Translations under genes and position numbers: made by a program
Shown here: piece after piece, positions 1 through 12,800 of the stretch
Layout of the letters: each line of letters opens with the position of its first letter
Position numbering within the stretch: the first letter of the stretch is position 1
Source: Breviolum minutum Mf 1.05b.01
Taxonomy: Eukaryota; Sar; Dinophyceae; Suessiales; Symbiodiniaceae
Direction: 5' to 3'
Assembly: GCA_000507305.1 (NCBI GenBank)
Contig: DF240168.1
Span: 62,001-126,000 of the forward strand
DNA length: 64,000 nt
The notes under the pieces: model-generated
The model's database searches: none
Told to the model about the DNA's origin: nothing
What the model saw: the letters and a program-made list of their open reading frames with translations, nothing else

Positions 1-53
1 GGTTTGCAGCTCTTATGATGACGATGATGATGACGATGACGATGACGATCATG

Positions 54-85
<32 letters not shown>

Positions 86-151
86 GATGATAATGATGAT
101 GATGATGATGATGATGATGGTGATGGTGATGATGATGAGGATGAGGATGAC

Positions 152-220
<69 letters not shown>

Positions 221-292
221 TGATGGATGATGGATGATGATGGATGATGATGGATGATGATGGATGATGATGGATGATGACGGATGTCGATT
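1..292. repeat. GAT/GATG microsatellite
   Basis: Almost pure GAT triplets with scattered GAC, GGT and AAT variants, changing after about 218 to a GATGATG(G) pattern. Any reading frame gives only homopolymer-like peptides (Met, Asp or Ser runs), so this is a simple repeat and not a gene. Confidence 0.97.
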
Positions 293-719
293 GATGAAGT
301 TTCATCCAACATGCGACCTTAGTTTGGCAAGGTCGCAGCCTATGGATGTTTGAGGAACCTATGGATTTCTTAAAAACAACATGATTCTGATGATTTGCAA
401 TCATGTTTGGTGCTGTTCCTCCTAATAAATCGCAAGACCAGCTGTGGCTCAAACCTTAAACTTAAACTTATTCACCCCAAGTTGTGCCGATCACTAGTCA
501 ATCCATCTCAATACGTCTCAATAGATCTATTGAGATGTTCCTTAAAAGAACCGCAACAAACAAAAAATCAACCATATACCCTCAATCGATGTTTGCAAGA
601 GGATCCTTTCCTTTTTGGGAATGCCTATTTTCAGATGCTATGTTAAGTTTTATGGAGTGTAAACATATATAATTTGATCACCTTCACCCCCTAAATCCCA
701 GTTTGGCACAGCTCCCCAG
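293..719. other. Unassigned stretch before first candidate exon
   Basis: AT-rich sequence with no recognisable coding block. It ends in a pyrimidine-containing AG acceptor at 718-719, so it is probably intron of the repeat-protein gene. Confidence 0.4.
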
Positions 720-813
720 GCGTGACCGGTGACGACGTGGCATTGATCGAAGGTAGCTTCCAGATATCAATCAACGATGAAACCTTAAGCTCCGCCGTGT
801 TGCTGGGACTTCA
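720..813 (+). CDS. Repeat-protein candidate exon A
   Basis: An AG acceptor (718-719) and a GTAAAC donor (814) bound a 94-nt block reading [16 protein letters not shown] and then SSAVLLGL. It ends in phase 2, and the codon is completed by the first G of exon B. The peptide resembles the SEA-like segment that precedes an RRL motif in such proteins. Confidence 0.5.
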
Positions 814-3800
814 GTAAACGTTGGATGGTGAGTCGATTAAAGATACGTTGATCCGGTGATGAATTTGTATAATTTGTGATGATGAGAAGATTGCATAAGA
901 TTGCAGGATGTCGTACCTTGATGTACCTTGTGGTTTCTTTTTTTATCATTGTATATCATTGTTAAATAACATTTGCTTTTGAACATGGGGGTATTTCAGC
1001 CAGCAATGCTAGTTTACGGGAGTGTAGCACATCAGCACTTGTCTAGGTGGTGGTTTCAAATATAAATATTGTTTAATGTTCACCCCGATCCTTGCGGAAA
1101 TGATCCAATTTGATCCAATTTGACTATAGCTAATATTTTTCGGATGGGTTGAAACCACCACCTTTAAATTTGTATTTGCTGGCAATTTGAGGCAAATTTC
1201 CTTGGCCAATCTATTGAGTATCGACGTGGTCAACGTCACGGTGTCGGCTTCCACCGCTCGGCGTTTGGCAAGGCAGGGTACCCATAGGATTTATGGGACG
1301 AAGGGTTATATTTAACCACTAGTTTACCACAAAATCAACTAGCCATGTAGGTATTTATACCATACATGGGATGGTATGGGGTAGGTTCTAAATATTCTTT
1401 ATATACTCTCCTGATGAACTATAGGACGATACAAGTTACGCCTCGCATTGGTACATCTCGCGATATCTTTTTTGAGTGACGGTCAGAATTGGGGACACTC
1501 AAAGTGGTGGAGTATACAATAAGTTCATCCTTCCAAAAAGGACCTGACATAACACTTGGAGGATCATCCCAGTTAGTAAGTGGTTAGTAACACCATGTAA
1601 GCCATGGAAAGGCCATTTGAAAGGGGAACCTACTTGGGGGACTTATTTACCAAGGTTATTAACCACTGAAATTATATAAATGGGATGATCCTCCAAGCAG
1701 GCTTTGCTATATGCTCCCTGTTTGGGTGGTTTTAAATATGACCTTGAGAGGCCGTTGTTTGTTTTTTGTCGTGATGTTTAACGGGGACATATCTGTACAA
1801 TTCCGGGTTTCGGTATCATGAAAACTCACGGATGTGTATATTTAAACATATTTTATCATGTGATGTTTATAATGATAACATTACTGATTTATATAATATA
1901 TATATATATATTCGAAAAAAAAAAAAACAATCTTGTAAGTGAATTGTAGAGCAATGTCAGTTATGTCGTACAACGAAGGTTTACATTATTTGCGTTTGTT
2001 CTAAAGCAATGTCAGCAAATGGTTGGTAGGTGGTCATTGCATTTGCAAGTAGCAATCCCTCTTCTTAAGGGATAGTAAACCACTAACATAAAACACCAAT
2101 GGTTGACAATGACAGCAAGATTTACACACACACACACACATAATATTCATGGATAGTTTGGGCAGGTATTTCAGTACTTTCCAGTCATGTATGGATGACC
2201 GTGTTTTCATAGATTGGGTATTCTAAGTTACATGTGATTTCATAGGTACACGTGATTATCTTAGAACACACACATTTCAGTCATTTCCAGATGGTACCGC
2301 CGTGGAAAACCTACTAGTAATTCTGGACCAGATCCTGCAAGTCTTAAGATCATTCGGGGCTATGGGAAAGATGCTATTGAAACAAGATGTAAGGGTTTTG
2401 AAACGTGTTTTGCTACATGAAGTATACATGTTGAACGTGAAAAAAGATGTATATATACACTTTACATATACATAGACCGATGTTATTTACATACATATAC
2501 AGATATTTACATACATACCTACATACATACTTACATACCTACATGCATACATACAAACCTGCATACATGTTCGTAGCATATCTAAATTCGACTACAAAAT
2601 GCCAAAACTAGGCAGCTGAGTAGCACTATGGTCAACTTCAAGGTCTTGTCCTCGTTTCTCGGATGTCCAAAGGAGGATGATTTAGATAGGGCAAAGTTCC
2701 CTGGCTGTTTAACTGAAGACTTTTGTTTTTTTGGTTTAAAACCATATTTTTTATAAGTGAAGATATTTTTCTGGTGGGGATGAATTAATGGTGTTTTTAA
2801 GGATAATTCAGCATCATCATGTTGTGATAAAAAGTAGAAATAATTGATGGCCATGAATCAATACTGATATTTATATATATATATGTATATCAAAGATACC
2901 ACCGTGAAGTATGAAAAGGATTGTTGATGAATTGAACCTTTTTTTCGAACTTCTTGGGATTCCTTCTCCTGCAGGATTTTTGCACAACATGAGCATTTTC
3001 ATCGTACGGTCCAATTGCTTGGATTCGTGATGATGTCCATCACAAGCCTTGCTTCATCCTGTCTATGTTGGCAAATGTATATTACATGCGTATATATAAC
3101 TGTACCATTGTAATTAAATTACAAGCTTCTTCCAAGTGATCCTTTGATCCCCCAAATGGAGGTCACTTAACACATTTAACCCCTGAACAGATCACTTAGA
3201 AACGCAAAAAAAGGGTCACGCGGAAGAACCAGCAGTATACATTTGACGTTTCCTATAGTTCAAAGTTGTCTTTTGTTTTCATCTTCAGCAGGCTCGTTGC
3301 TTGGAAAATTGGCTTGAAAAACCCTTTTGACATTTCATTCCTAGTGTGTAATATGTAGAGTCATATATATATATATGTATATGTATGATACTTTCATATG
3401 ATATACATACATGCACCTCATATATACAAACATATACATATATTATATATGACAAGTTCTATGCTATATGTCATCTATATGATATGTATATATATGATAT
3501 ACATTGTCACGTAACCATAACTGTGTGAAATTTCATGTCCCCATTCCACCTTTATCTTCAGCTGCTCCAAACACCGAGGACTGCGACATCCTCACTCTCC
3601 AAGTTGACGTCGACATCTTTGGATCCAGTATCTTGGGGTTTTCTGCTCGGAGGATGATCCCAGGGATGTACTTGGATGTCCCAGGAAGTTAGTAAATGGT
3701 TAGTAAGTGGGTTATAACCCCAATATACACCATTTAGAAGTAGGTTATAACCCATTTCCCAACCATTACTAACTTCCTGGGACATCCAAGTAAGTCGTTA

Positions 3801-6800
3801 GGATCACCCCCATTTGTTACTGCCATGGAGTGAGTGAAAGGCCATTTGGAAGGGGTTTCCCACGTTGCCCGATCCTTATGGGGACGAGAACGAACCATGA
3901 TTAATAAGCACTGAAACTAAATGGGATGATCCTCCAAGTGGGGAGGAAGGAAAATCCAGGGCAACTTAGTGTCTCCTTGAAACGAGCTAAACGAACCACT
4001 CCCTGAAACGCCACACATACTGTTGATGGTTCAGAAAATTGCCAAACAATCACCAACTGGGATGTTCTCAAAAACCCCGTTGTGAACATTGATAGAACCA
4101 GTAGCACCTGGCAACATGGGCCAAAACGGCCGAAACCGAGAAACTCATTTGAAGCCAGGAACAGTGTTGCGAGGTGTTTTATTCGATAGTTTCAGGAAAG
4201 GTAACAATGAAAGGTGGGGAATTGGATCAACACTAAAAGGTCCAAAATGAATACACCAATTTAATTCTAGCGTATCTAGAGTTCAAGATCCTGGTCATGA
4301 GTCATGAGTCATATTGTTTTTTCATGCAATGTTACATTAAATTGTTCTTTTAGTATTGCCTCAACAATCCAATAATCCCTCACTGAGAACCCCATCATGA
4401 TTAGGCACCGTTGGCTGCCATGATCGGACACCTCCTTTTCGCTCTGGGCGTTGAAAGGCACTGTGTCCGTTCTTTTCGCAGCTGCGGGTTGAGTTGTGAC
4501 CAGCGTTTGGAATCCCCTTTTCCAACACTCAACAATACAAACCATAGGGTTTTGATGTTTTGGGGTTTGTAGGTTGTAAGAATCACTTAAAGAATGGAAA
4601 CACTCCTCTCTTTTATTCATATATATATATATATATTTACATAATATTATATAACTGTTTGTTTCTGGATTCTGGATGCTTTGCCTTTGATCGTAAGGGA
4701 TCTTGTTTGATACTCTAAAAAAACGGACAGCCAAATGACCGATTTGAAAAAAGGTGAGTTTGAAATCATCCAACTTCAGGAAGCAGAACTCAGAACGGGT
4801 TTCCGTTGAAGGGATGGGTATTTGAATAAAACACGTCTACAGCAAACTGCTTCACCAGATTGTGTGTGTGTGTGTGTGTCAACGAGTTGGGCTTATGGAA
4901 AGCAGTGATAAGAGCAATGAAGATGGAGTTGTTCTTCGTATTTGAAGGAACCTGACCATCTTGATTGGTTGTTGCAGAAAACTCTACCTTTTGTCCAATC
5001 ACCATGGTGACAAATACTTCCCGACCCAACATGAATAAGAAGTATGCTTTGTAAGCTTGGGTCTCAGTTTCCACTGAATGATTATAGAATTATAGTAGGA
5101 GTTTGTTGATGACTGGCTGCCTCTGATGCACCTCCTAAATTCATGCCCGAAGAATCATTTGTGAGCATACAAGCTCCTAAGAATTCAACTTAGTCAAATC
5201 TCAGGTGCCAAAAATCGGTTACCACCTTGTCAATACAAAACGACGCCTGCAACAACACCATTTCCCAGGGCCATTTCTTTGGAGTTGAGCATCACAAATC
5301 TACAGTTCTCTCAGGCTGATTGGGTGGGTTGTTCCAACGATGGATTGATGGGTTGTTCCCAAACGGGATTTTTCGGCCATCTTTTGATGGGGTTGGTGAA
5401 TTGTACAAGGGACATTATTTGAAGTTTTGGATAGATTATCAAAAAAGATCATATATCCCAGTGGCAAACGGAGAGTCAACAATTTCGGGGTGGAAATGGC
5501 GGGGAATGTCAATTCATACAACCAAAAGTGGGTTCATGTTCGCATTTTTTTTACCAACGACGATTTTACTTTGGAAATCTTCAAACAGAAAGCATGGACT
5601 GAACATTTACCCTTGCCGTTTACGACATATGTATGGTATATTTATTGTATATTTGATATTTGCATATACATGATACATATATACCATACAATTTTACATA
5701 AATCTAGGGACATATTCTATACATTGGATCCTTTGGCTTAGGGTTAAACATTCAAACAAACGTCGTGCTCGTGTCAGAGACTTGACACACAAACACCTGT
5801 GAATCAAGGTGTCGATGTCCAGCTGGCTTCCGGCAGAGGTGAATGAAACAGTTCCTTGGTCGTTTTTTTATTTTCCACCCTAACGAGGTGGTGGTTTCAA
5901 ACATTTTTTATGTTCACCCCTAGTTAGGGAAGATGCCCAATTTGACTAATATTTTTCAGATGGGTTGGTTCAACCACCAACCAGCTAAGATAATCCCCCA
6001 ATTGGCTGTATATTCACCACTTATATACCGCTCATATAATGCCTTCTGGGGGGTTATATGCTACCTACCACCTATTAAGGGAACTAGAAACAACCATTGA
6101 AAGAGTCATTGGACCCTCCAAAACAGAGGGGTTTGGATGTGTACTAGCAGTTGTTTGTTTGGATCTCCAAACCACCAGTTATGAGATTCCATGATTCTGA
6201 GGGCAGGTGTTGTTTTGTCATGATTTGTGATGGAAGAAAGAGTATCTTGCAATGCTCCTTTTCCCAGGATGCCAGTGGCAAATAGACTTTACGGTTGGGG
6301 ATCCCTGAACCTAAAGATATAAACATCTGGAATTCTGGTGGCCACATTTTACTGAGCGGGAGGAACAAAATCCAAAAGGGATATCTTAATGTTGATGTTT
6401 AAGGATTCATAGATTCATAGTAAGATTCAGACATATATATATATAATATACATGCACATACATATTCGTATATATTTATATACATCCGTAAATGTGAATA
6501 TATACGTATATATATATATATTATACCTGTCCACCCAATTTCTCAAAATCCATCTGGCAGGAAAACTTAGCTTCTCTTTGGTGGATCCCTAAAGGGAGAA
6601 ATTTTCATCGGGTTAAAAAAAAAAGACCCCGAGTCACGAACCGTCCCATACCATTGGGACCAACGGGGTGGCCCTTTACCGGATCCATACATTGTGGTTG
6701 TGGTTGCTGTTACGGTGGTGGTTGATCCAATGGGCAAAGTGAGGGAAACTGATCCAGCAGATGTTTTTTTTTGGAATGTCAAACTCCCGGTACTTTTGTG

Positions 6801-9800
6801 GGGTTTCATGATCAAAATTTGACTTGCGCATATTTTTTCTAAATGGGATTGGTGAAAAACCACTGCCAAGGTTGATTTTTATTGGTAATTTATTAGGTAA
6901 ATATCCCAGTCCTATGGATCCTATGCCTGGCAATTCTGCTGGTGAGTTTACGTGGGGATCAAGAGGTCACGAATTGAATCACCTGGCGTGTTTGTTTTTA
7001 CGGAAAGGCATGTTGTTAAGTTATCTGAAGCCAAACGTCCTTTCAAAGGTACATTATACATCAGTAGAAAATGAAAATGTAGAAGTTGAGAACCTTTATG
7101 ATGTGTGGAGCTAAGATAAACAAAATAAAACCATCAGGTTTGTTTTGCCGGTTCGAATCACACAAAACACATCAACAAGGACCTTGTGAGATTCCGAAGA
7201 TTTGGAATTGTTCCATCTTGCAAAAGAAAACATCTAGCAGTGCAATACTCCCCCCCAAAAAAAATCATGAATGTCCGAATGTCTCTTGAAAAATAGTGGC
7301 ACTGGAAGACTGACAACTACTTTCCTTTTGAGAAAAAATGGGGCCTCCCTTTTTTCCCAGAAAAGAAATCGTAGAATTTCCGTCAGGGGAGGATAAAAGT
7401 TGATCGAAGATTTCTTCGTTTGCCACTTCCGATAAACCGCCCAGGTCTTGGGATTATCGATGAATGTGGGAGTGCTTTCAGTGCCTAATGACCGCTTGGC
7501 CATTTGTGAACGTCTTCAGGTATCGTTGGGGTAGTTGGAGAAGGCGGCTTTATTTTTTTTGAGTCCCAACAAAAAATCACCATTTACAGTAGGTTATAAG
7601 GTAAATTTGCGGGTCTTCGGTTTAAAATCTCAAGACTTTTTTTAAAGAGGGTAGGGACCTAAGTAGATGCAACTAGGCATGTAGTGTACTCTAAAGTAGC
7701 AATGGAAAATCCACCATTCTCAATAGGAAACACATCTTCACAATGCCCATGTTCCATTGCTACTGTTGATGGAAGAAATCCTGCACCACCTGACTTGTAT
7801 GAAACCCTGTAAATAATGCGGGATGTGACCCATATCAACTGGTTAGCAGGATTTCTTCCATCAACAGTATCTTTAGTTTTTTTTCAACTGGAGGGTACAG
7901 CAAGTTTTTCATTTTGAAGGCTTATGACCTTGATCTTTTTGGAATCAAAGGAAAACCCCCCACAAATGCCACGTACTACGTTTCCCCCAAGAAATAGCCG
8001 GCCTTATTAAGGGATTGCTAACTGTTAACCACCATTATCCCTTAATCATTCAATTCCTATGATTTCATTTGGCGAAATGATGATTTTGGCCGCCATATAT
8101 CTTGCATTTCTTGCTGCAGATTCAACAAATGTGATTTTGATTTTGGAAAGTGCAAGATCGGCCAAAAGGGCCCAGTTAGAAATGGGGGCTCCATGGGGCC
8201 CCTACAAGTAGAGTTTTTTTGACCGCAGTTTTTATGTTCCGCAGTTTTGACCGGCCATTTGTAGGGGTTGTAAGTTGTAAGTTATAAACTCATGTATAGC
8301 AGTCAGGAGCCCATCTTTTGGATCTAGTGGGGAGTTGCATAGTTGGTCCCAGTTTTCCTGGGACCGAAGCATTTACTAGACCTTATTGACCTTCACAAAA
8401 GGGAATATCTGTAACAGATGGATGGAGATCTCTGCCATTGTGAAACATCTGGATCGCTGGATCTCTACAACTTCAAAGGGTGGTGTTCTTAAAAGAAAAC
8501 ATCTACCAGTTTCTTTCACCAACCGAAAAAAAAACATACACATTCACCAGAAAGAACACTAGTGTTGATGGAAGAAATCCTGCACTAGCTGATATGGTAA
8601 ATATCCCATTATTGACAGGATTTTATACATTTCAGGTGGTGCAGGATTCCTTCCATCAACAGTATGGACCGTACATGCTGCCTATGTTGCCTATGTTACG
8701 ATTCCCTTCCTTCCTTGCAGGTGGGCAATGTCTCAGTGATGATGGAGAACTTCGATTTGCCTGTGGAGTTTCGCGATTTCGCTCAGTCGAAGGGGGTAGG
8801 TTTGATTGGTGTCCAGTGCTTCCCCATTCTTAAAGGCTCCATGTATGAAATATTTACCATCCTGTAAACTAAACATATCCCCTGAAAATTGATGGTTGGA
8901 AGAGGCGATTTCCTGAAATAAATGTTACCTTTTTAGGGGACATTCGTTAGTTTTTTGGGGGGTGTACCTATATTTTCCATAAATTTCAGCCAAATCTAGG
9001 TAAATATTCCAGTCCCACGGGGCATATGGGATATGGTTATGGCTTAGAGTGTACCAAATGGTGAATGGTGATCTCACAATTGTTAACCTTCTTTGGTATT
9101 GAAATCATCCACTTGGGCGGGGTGTAGTGATACATAGTAGCGGATGCTTCTTTGGTGAAGACAGTTGCCTATCTCGTGTTTGCCTGCCTTGTGTTGGAAT
9201 AATTTACACTTTCAACTTTCAACCAGGTAGCTCAAACACCAGCTGGAGATTCATGGGTCATACTGTTGATGGAAGAAATCCTGCACCAGCTGATAAGTAG
9301 TTTCTCCTATGATTTACAGGGTGTTGTACATCCCAGGTGGTGCAGGATTTCTTCCATCAACAGTATCTCTTCGTTTTCATCGTAGGGAGCACACAAACAT
9401 GTGAGAAAAGACAAGACTAAGACAACAGATAAGGAATTTGATGTACTTTGACCATAACTCTGAATATCTAGGTGGTGGTTTCAAGTATTTTTTTTATGTT
9501 CACCCCGATCCCCGGGGAAATAATCCAATTTGACGAGCATATTTTTCAAATGGGTTGAAACCACCAACTAGCAAGATACTGGGGGTAGATTAGTAGATTG
9601 TTTATTGCTATCCGTAAGAAACCTGACCTCTGAAAAACGGCTATTTTGAGGACCAGACCCCTGCTATACAGCTTCAAACCCTTCCATTAGAGGGGCCAAG
9701 GATTCTTAGGCATGTTTAAATTTGCTGGAGGCTAAGTCATCTTTTTTCACACAGCATTTCAACATGGACAAAATCAGCATGGATTCAATCTGGCCAGTTT

Positions 9801-12800
9801 TGGTATGCCCACGCGTTATTTGTTTGTTGCAAAATGCACAAATTCTGTGATCAGATATGTTTTTTACTTAAATATATACATATATACACATACAATTACA
9901 TATACATCCTATCTGATAACTTACAAAACTTGCAACAAATGAATCTCCTTCAGATGCATTTGCGTGGATCTTATCTAGAGTCAAATTATAAGGACTTCCG
10001 GTGATTCCCGATAGGTTCGATTGGTTGGGCATCTTGGGATATTTCAGGAAGTTGTTCCAATGCTTTGTAGAAACCACGGTGAAACCCCGTCCCCAGTTGA
10101 ACACAAATCTCCAGGTTTCCACTGGAAAAATGGACACATATCTTGGTCTACAGTGCTTCCAGTGGTGCAGAACAATCCACACCTTTTGCAGTATCTATTG
10201 CGGATGTGAGCAGTAGTATTTCTGGACTCACTTTCGTCGACAAGGTGGGGTGTTTCGGTTTGGCCGAAGGCAAGCTCGGCAGAAGGGGGGCTGGTGGTAG
10301 ATGTAGGTAGCTTGATGGAATCTCCCAGTTGTTATAAGAATTTATTGTATATGATATGTTATGTTACCTGCATATCTATACATGATATAGTATGTATGAA
10401 TTATATGCATTTATTATATATGTTTATTTATATATATATATATAGTAAATATATGTAGATATATTATATGATTCCATTTTTTATTCTACAATTATTTGCG
10501 GCCTGACTAAACCCTGATTCCGAGTGGATAGATAATGCATTTACCATTACCTTTATGAAGGGATCCCTATCAACCTTGACTATATCCACTGGTTTTCCAG
10601 TGTTTAGCCAGTATTAAGGGAAACAAATAGTTAGTAAGCCCTTAAAAAGGCCTTCTTTCTGGGGGGTGGTGGTACATGTGGGGGGTAGGTTGACTAGCCA
10701 TAGTCATTTGTTTAATTCCATCATTGCCTGGAATTGATTTAACTTTTTATCTTGTTTTTTGTTTTTGCTTGGTTCAAAAACATCCGGGAAACAACACTGA
10801 AAGACCTCCCAAATTTCCAGGGTTTAAGATAAAATTTACATTTGTGTAGCAAATCCCAACCCAAACCTTCATTTTCCACTGTGAACCTGTGTGGGGGGGT
10901 TAGATCCAAACACTTCTGCTAAACCCTAAGAATCCAGACCCCTCCCTAGAGTAGGATTGATGGTCTCAATTTCATCCTCACCATAGGATTATAAGGGAAA
11001 TCCCGAAATCTTAGGACATATCTGGATCCTTAGGGAAAGGGATGAATATTTTTTACCAACATTCGGATCACCAGCGACTCCTTCAGGATCTTGATTTGGG
11101 AGACCTTGGTGGTCTTGTGCAATGGTCCGCTCCCACAGATATCAGGCGCGGGACCTCTCCATGTGATACAAACCCCAACCCGTTCCTGGGATGAAACAAG
11201 TCTTGATCTCAGCTTGTTGGTCTTCCCCTGAAACATAACACATGTCCCCTGAAAATTAATGGTTGGAAGATGTATACTGAAATAGTCCCTTTTGAAGTGG
11301 ACCTTCGTTAGTTTTTTCGGGGCTGTATGCTTTTGTTTGGGGGGGTAGAACCTCATTTCTTTCTCAAAAGTCAGGGGAAAACCATACATTTACAGTGTTT
11401 GATCCTCGCCACAATCATGTACTTGAATGATCATATCTCCATGATGTCTCAAAATCATTGCCTGAAAACAACAAAAGACCAAAGTGTGCTCAATGATCTA
11501 CAGGCTTTGAAGATCAATCCCTGGTGGTGCACGATTCGACCAAGAAAGTAAATTCACGGTGCCAAATTGTGCTTATCATGTCGTTAATTTGAGACCAATC
11601 CAACTTGTTTGATGCTTTGTATGGTTTTCTGAACAGTGATGTTATTGATGGTTTCAGATACATCCAAAGCCAAAGTCACATTGACCATGATTTCAGCTGC
11701 ATCCAAGTCACATTGAACTCAGATGTTCGATGATTTCATCTGCATTATATATGACATACTTCAATGCACTTAAAGATTTAATAAGAACTTGAACAGTTCC
11801 CTTGTACACGGACAAAAACTAACAATAGCCCCTGAAAGATGGTAGTTGGAAGACTATTTGGGTGTTTCCAGAAATAGGGGTACCCCAAAATGGATGGTTT
11901 ATAATGGAAAAACCCTTTAAAATTGATGATTTGGGGGTGCCACTATTTTTGGAAACATCCATTTTTTGGGGAGGGTAACATTTCAGGGTGGCGACCTTCG
12001 TTTCAACTTCCCGGGACGGTGACGTTCTCCAGGAGGGTGGAGGCATATCGCATCTATTTGACGGAGAGCTCGACGCGCAGCCTGGTAGGTGGGCAATGAA
12101 CATGACTTTATATACATGGGATGATGATTCAAATTACCCCTCTTGGAAACTAACATGTTGTGCCACATGAATCACGAATTGTGATTCGTGATGGCAGGTT
12201 CAGAAGTACCGGTTGGCATCAATGAGACCTTTATTCCAGCAGAGACCAGCAATACATGGTCCTTTGTGGAGGCAAGGTCCCGTTGTTGGTTGAGGGTGGA
12301 AGGCGAGTCGGCGAGGCGTTTCTCACAAGCTACTGCTGATGTTTCAGAAATCCTGCACACCGGCTGATATGGTGATTCATATCCCATTATTTATAGGGGT
12401 TTTATACATCCCAGGTGGTCGTTTGGGATTTCTTCCACCAACAGTATCTTCTTCAAAATGGATGAGAATGCCCCTTGGACACTTTTTGTATTGGTTGGAG
12501 TGTCTCATAAAAAGGTAGGGATTCGGATTATTATTCTTCCCCCATTTTGAACTTCAACATTTCAAAACTTATCTTGAAAATTGGTTTATACTTACCCTAA
12601 GAATCACTGGACCCTGCTATAGAGGGGTTTGGATTATAGTATAGCAGGGCTCTGGGATCTCCAAACCACCAGTTTTGAGATCCCATGATTCTTAGGGTAG
12701 TGAGAAAACCAACAGAATTTAAATTTTGGATGATACACCCAGATTGCAACTCCAAATTACGAAGTGTGTGCTTTTTTGGGGGGGTTGACTGACCGAACGG

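Larger units (their letters stand above)
3942..8720 (+). other. Long intron or intergenic stretch with hairpins
   Basis: No exon was confidently recognised in about 4.8 kb. It holds H1 (5884-5985), H8 (6100-6215) and two H4 copies (7762-7869 and 8561-8664), a (GT)n run near 4861, and AT-rich tracts near 4620, 5640 and 6430-6525. A short block near 4430-4500 has coding-like composition but no convincing borders. Confidence 0.4.
8796..10191 (+). other. Probable intron(s)
   Basis: Holds an H7-like hairpin (8868-8957), an H4 copy (9261-9364) and an H1 copy (9468-9571). The candidate exons on either side do not share phase, so an unrecognised exon probably lies here. Confidence 0.4.
10279..11986 (+). 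other. Probable GC-AG intron
   Basis: Contains AT-rich repeats near 10340-10470, an H7-like hairpin (11230-11317) and an H6 element (11860-11960) that ends 26 nt before the acceptor. Confidence 0.45.

Noticed and set aside
15-312. Open frames giving Met or Ser runs on either strand
   Set aside because: They are translations of the GAT microsatellite.
4309-4773. 154-codon minus-strand frame
   Set aside because: It crosses an AT repeat and shows no conserved motif; no other minus-strand gene is supported in the window.
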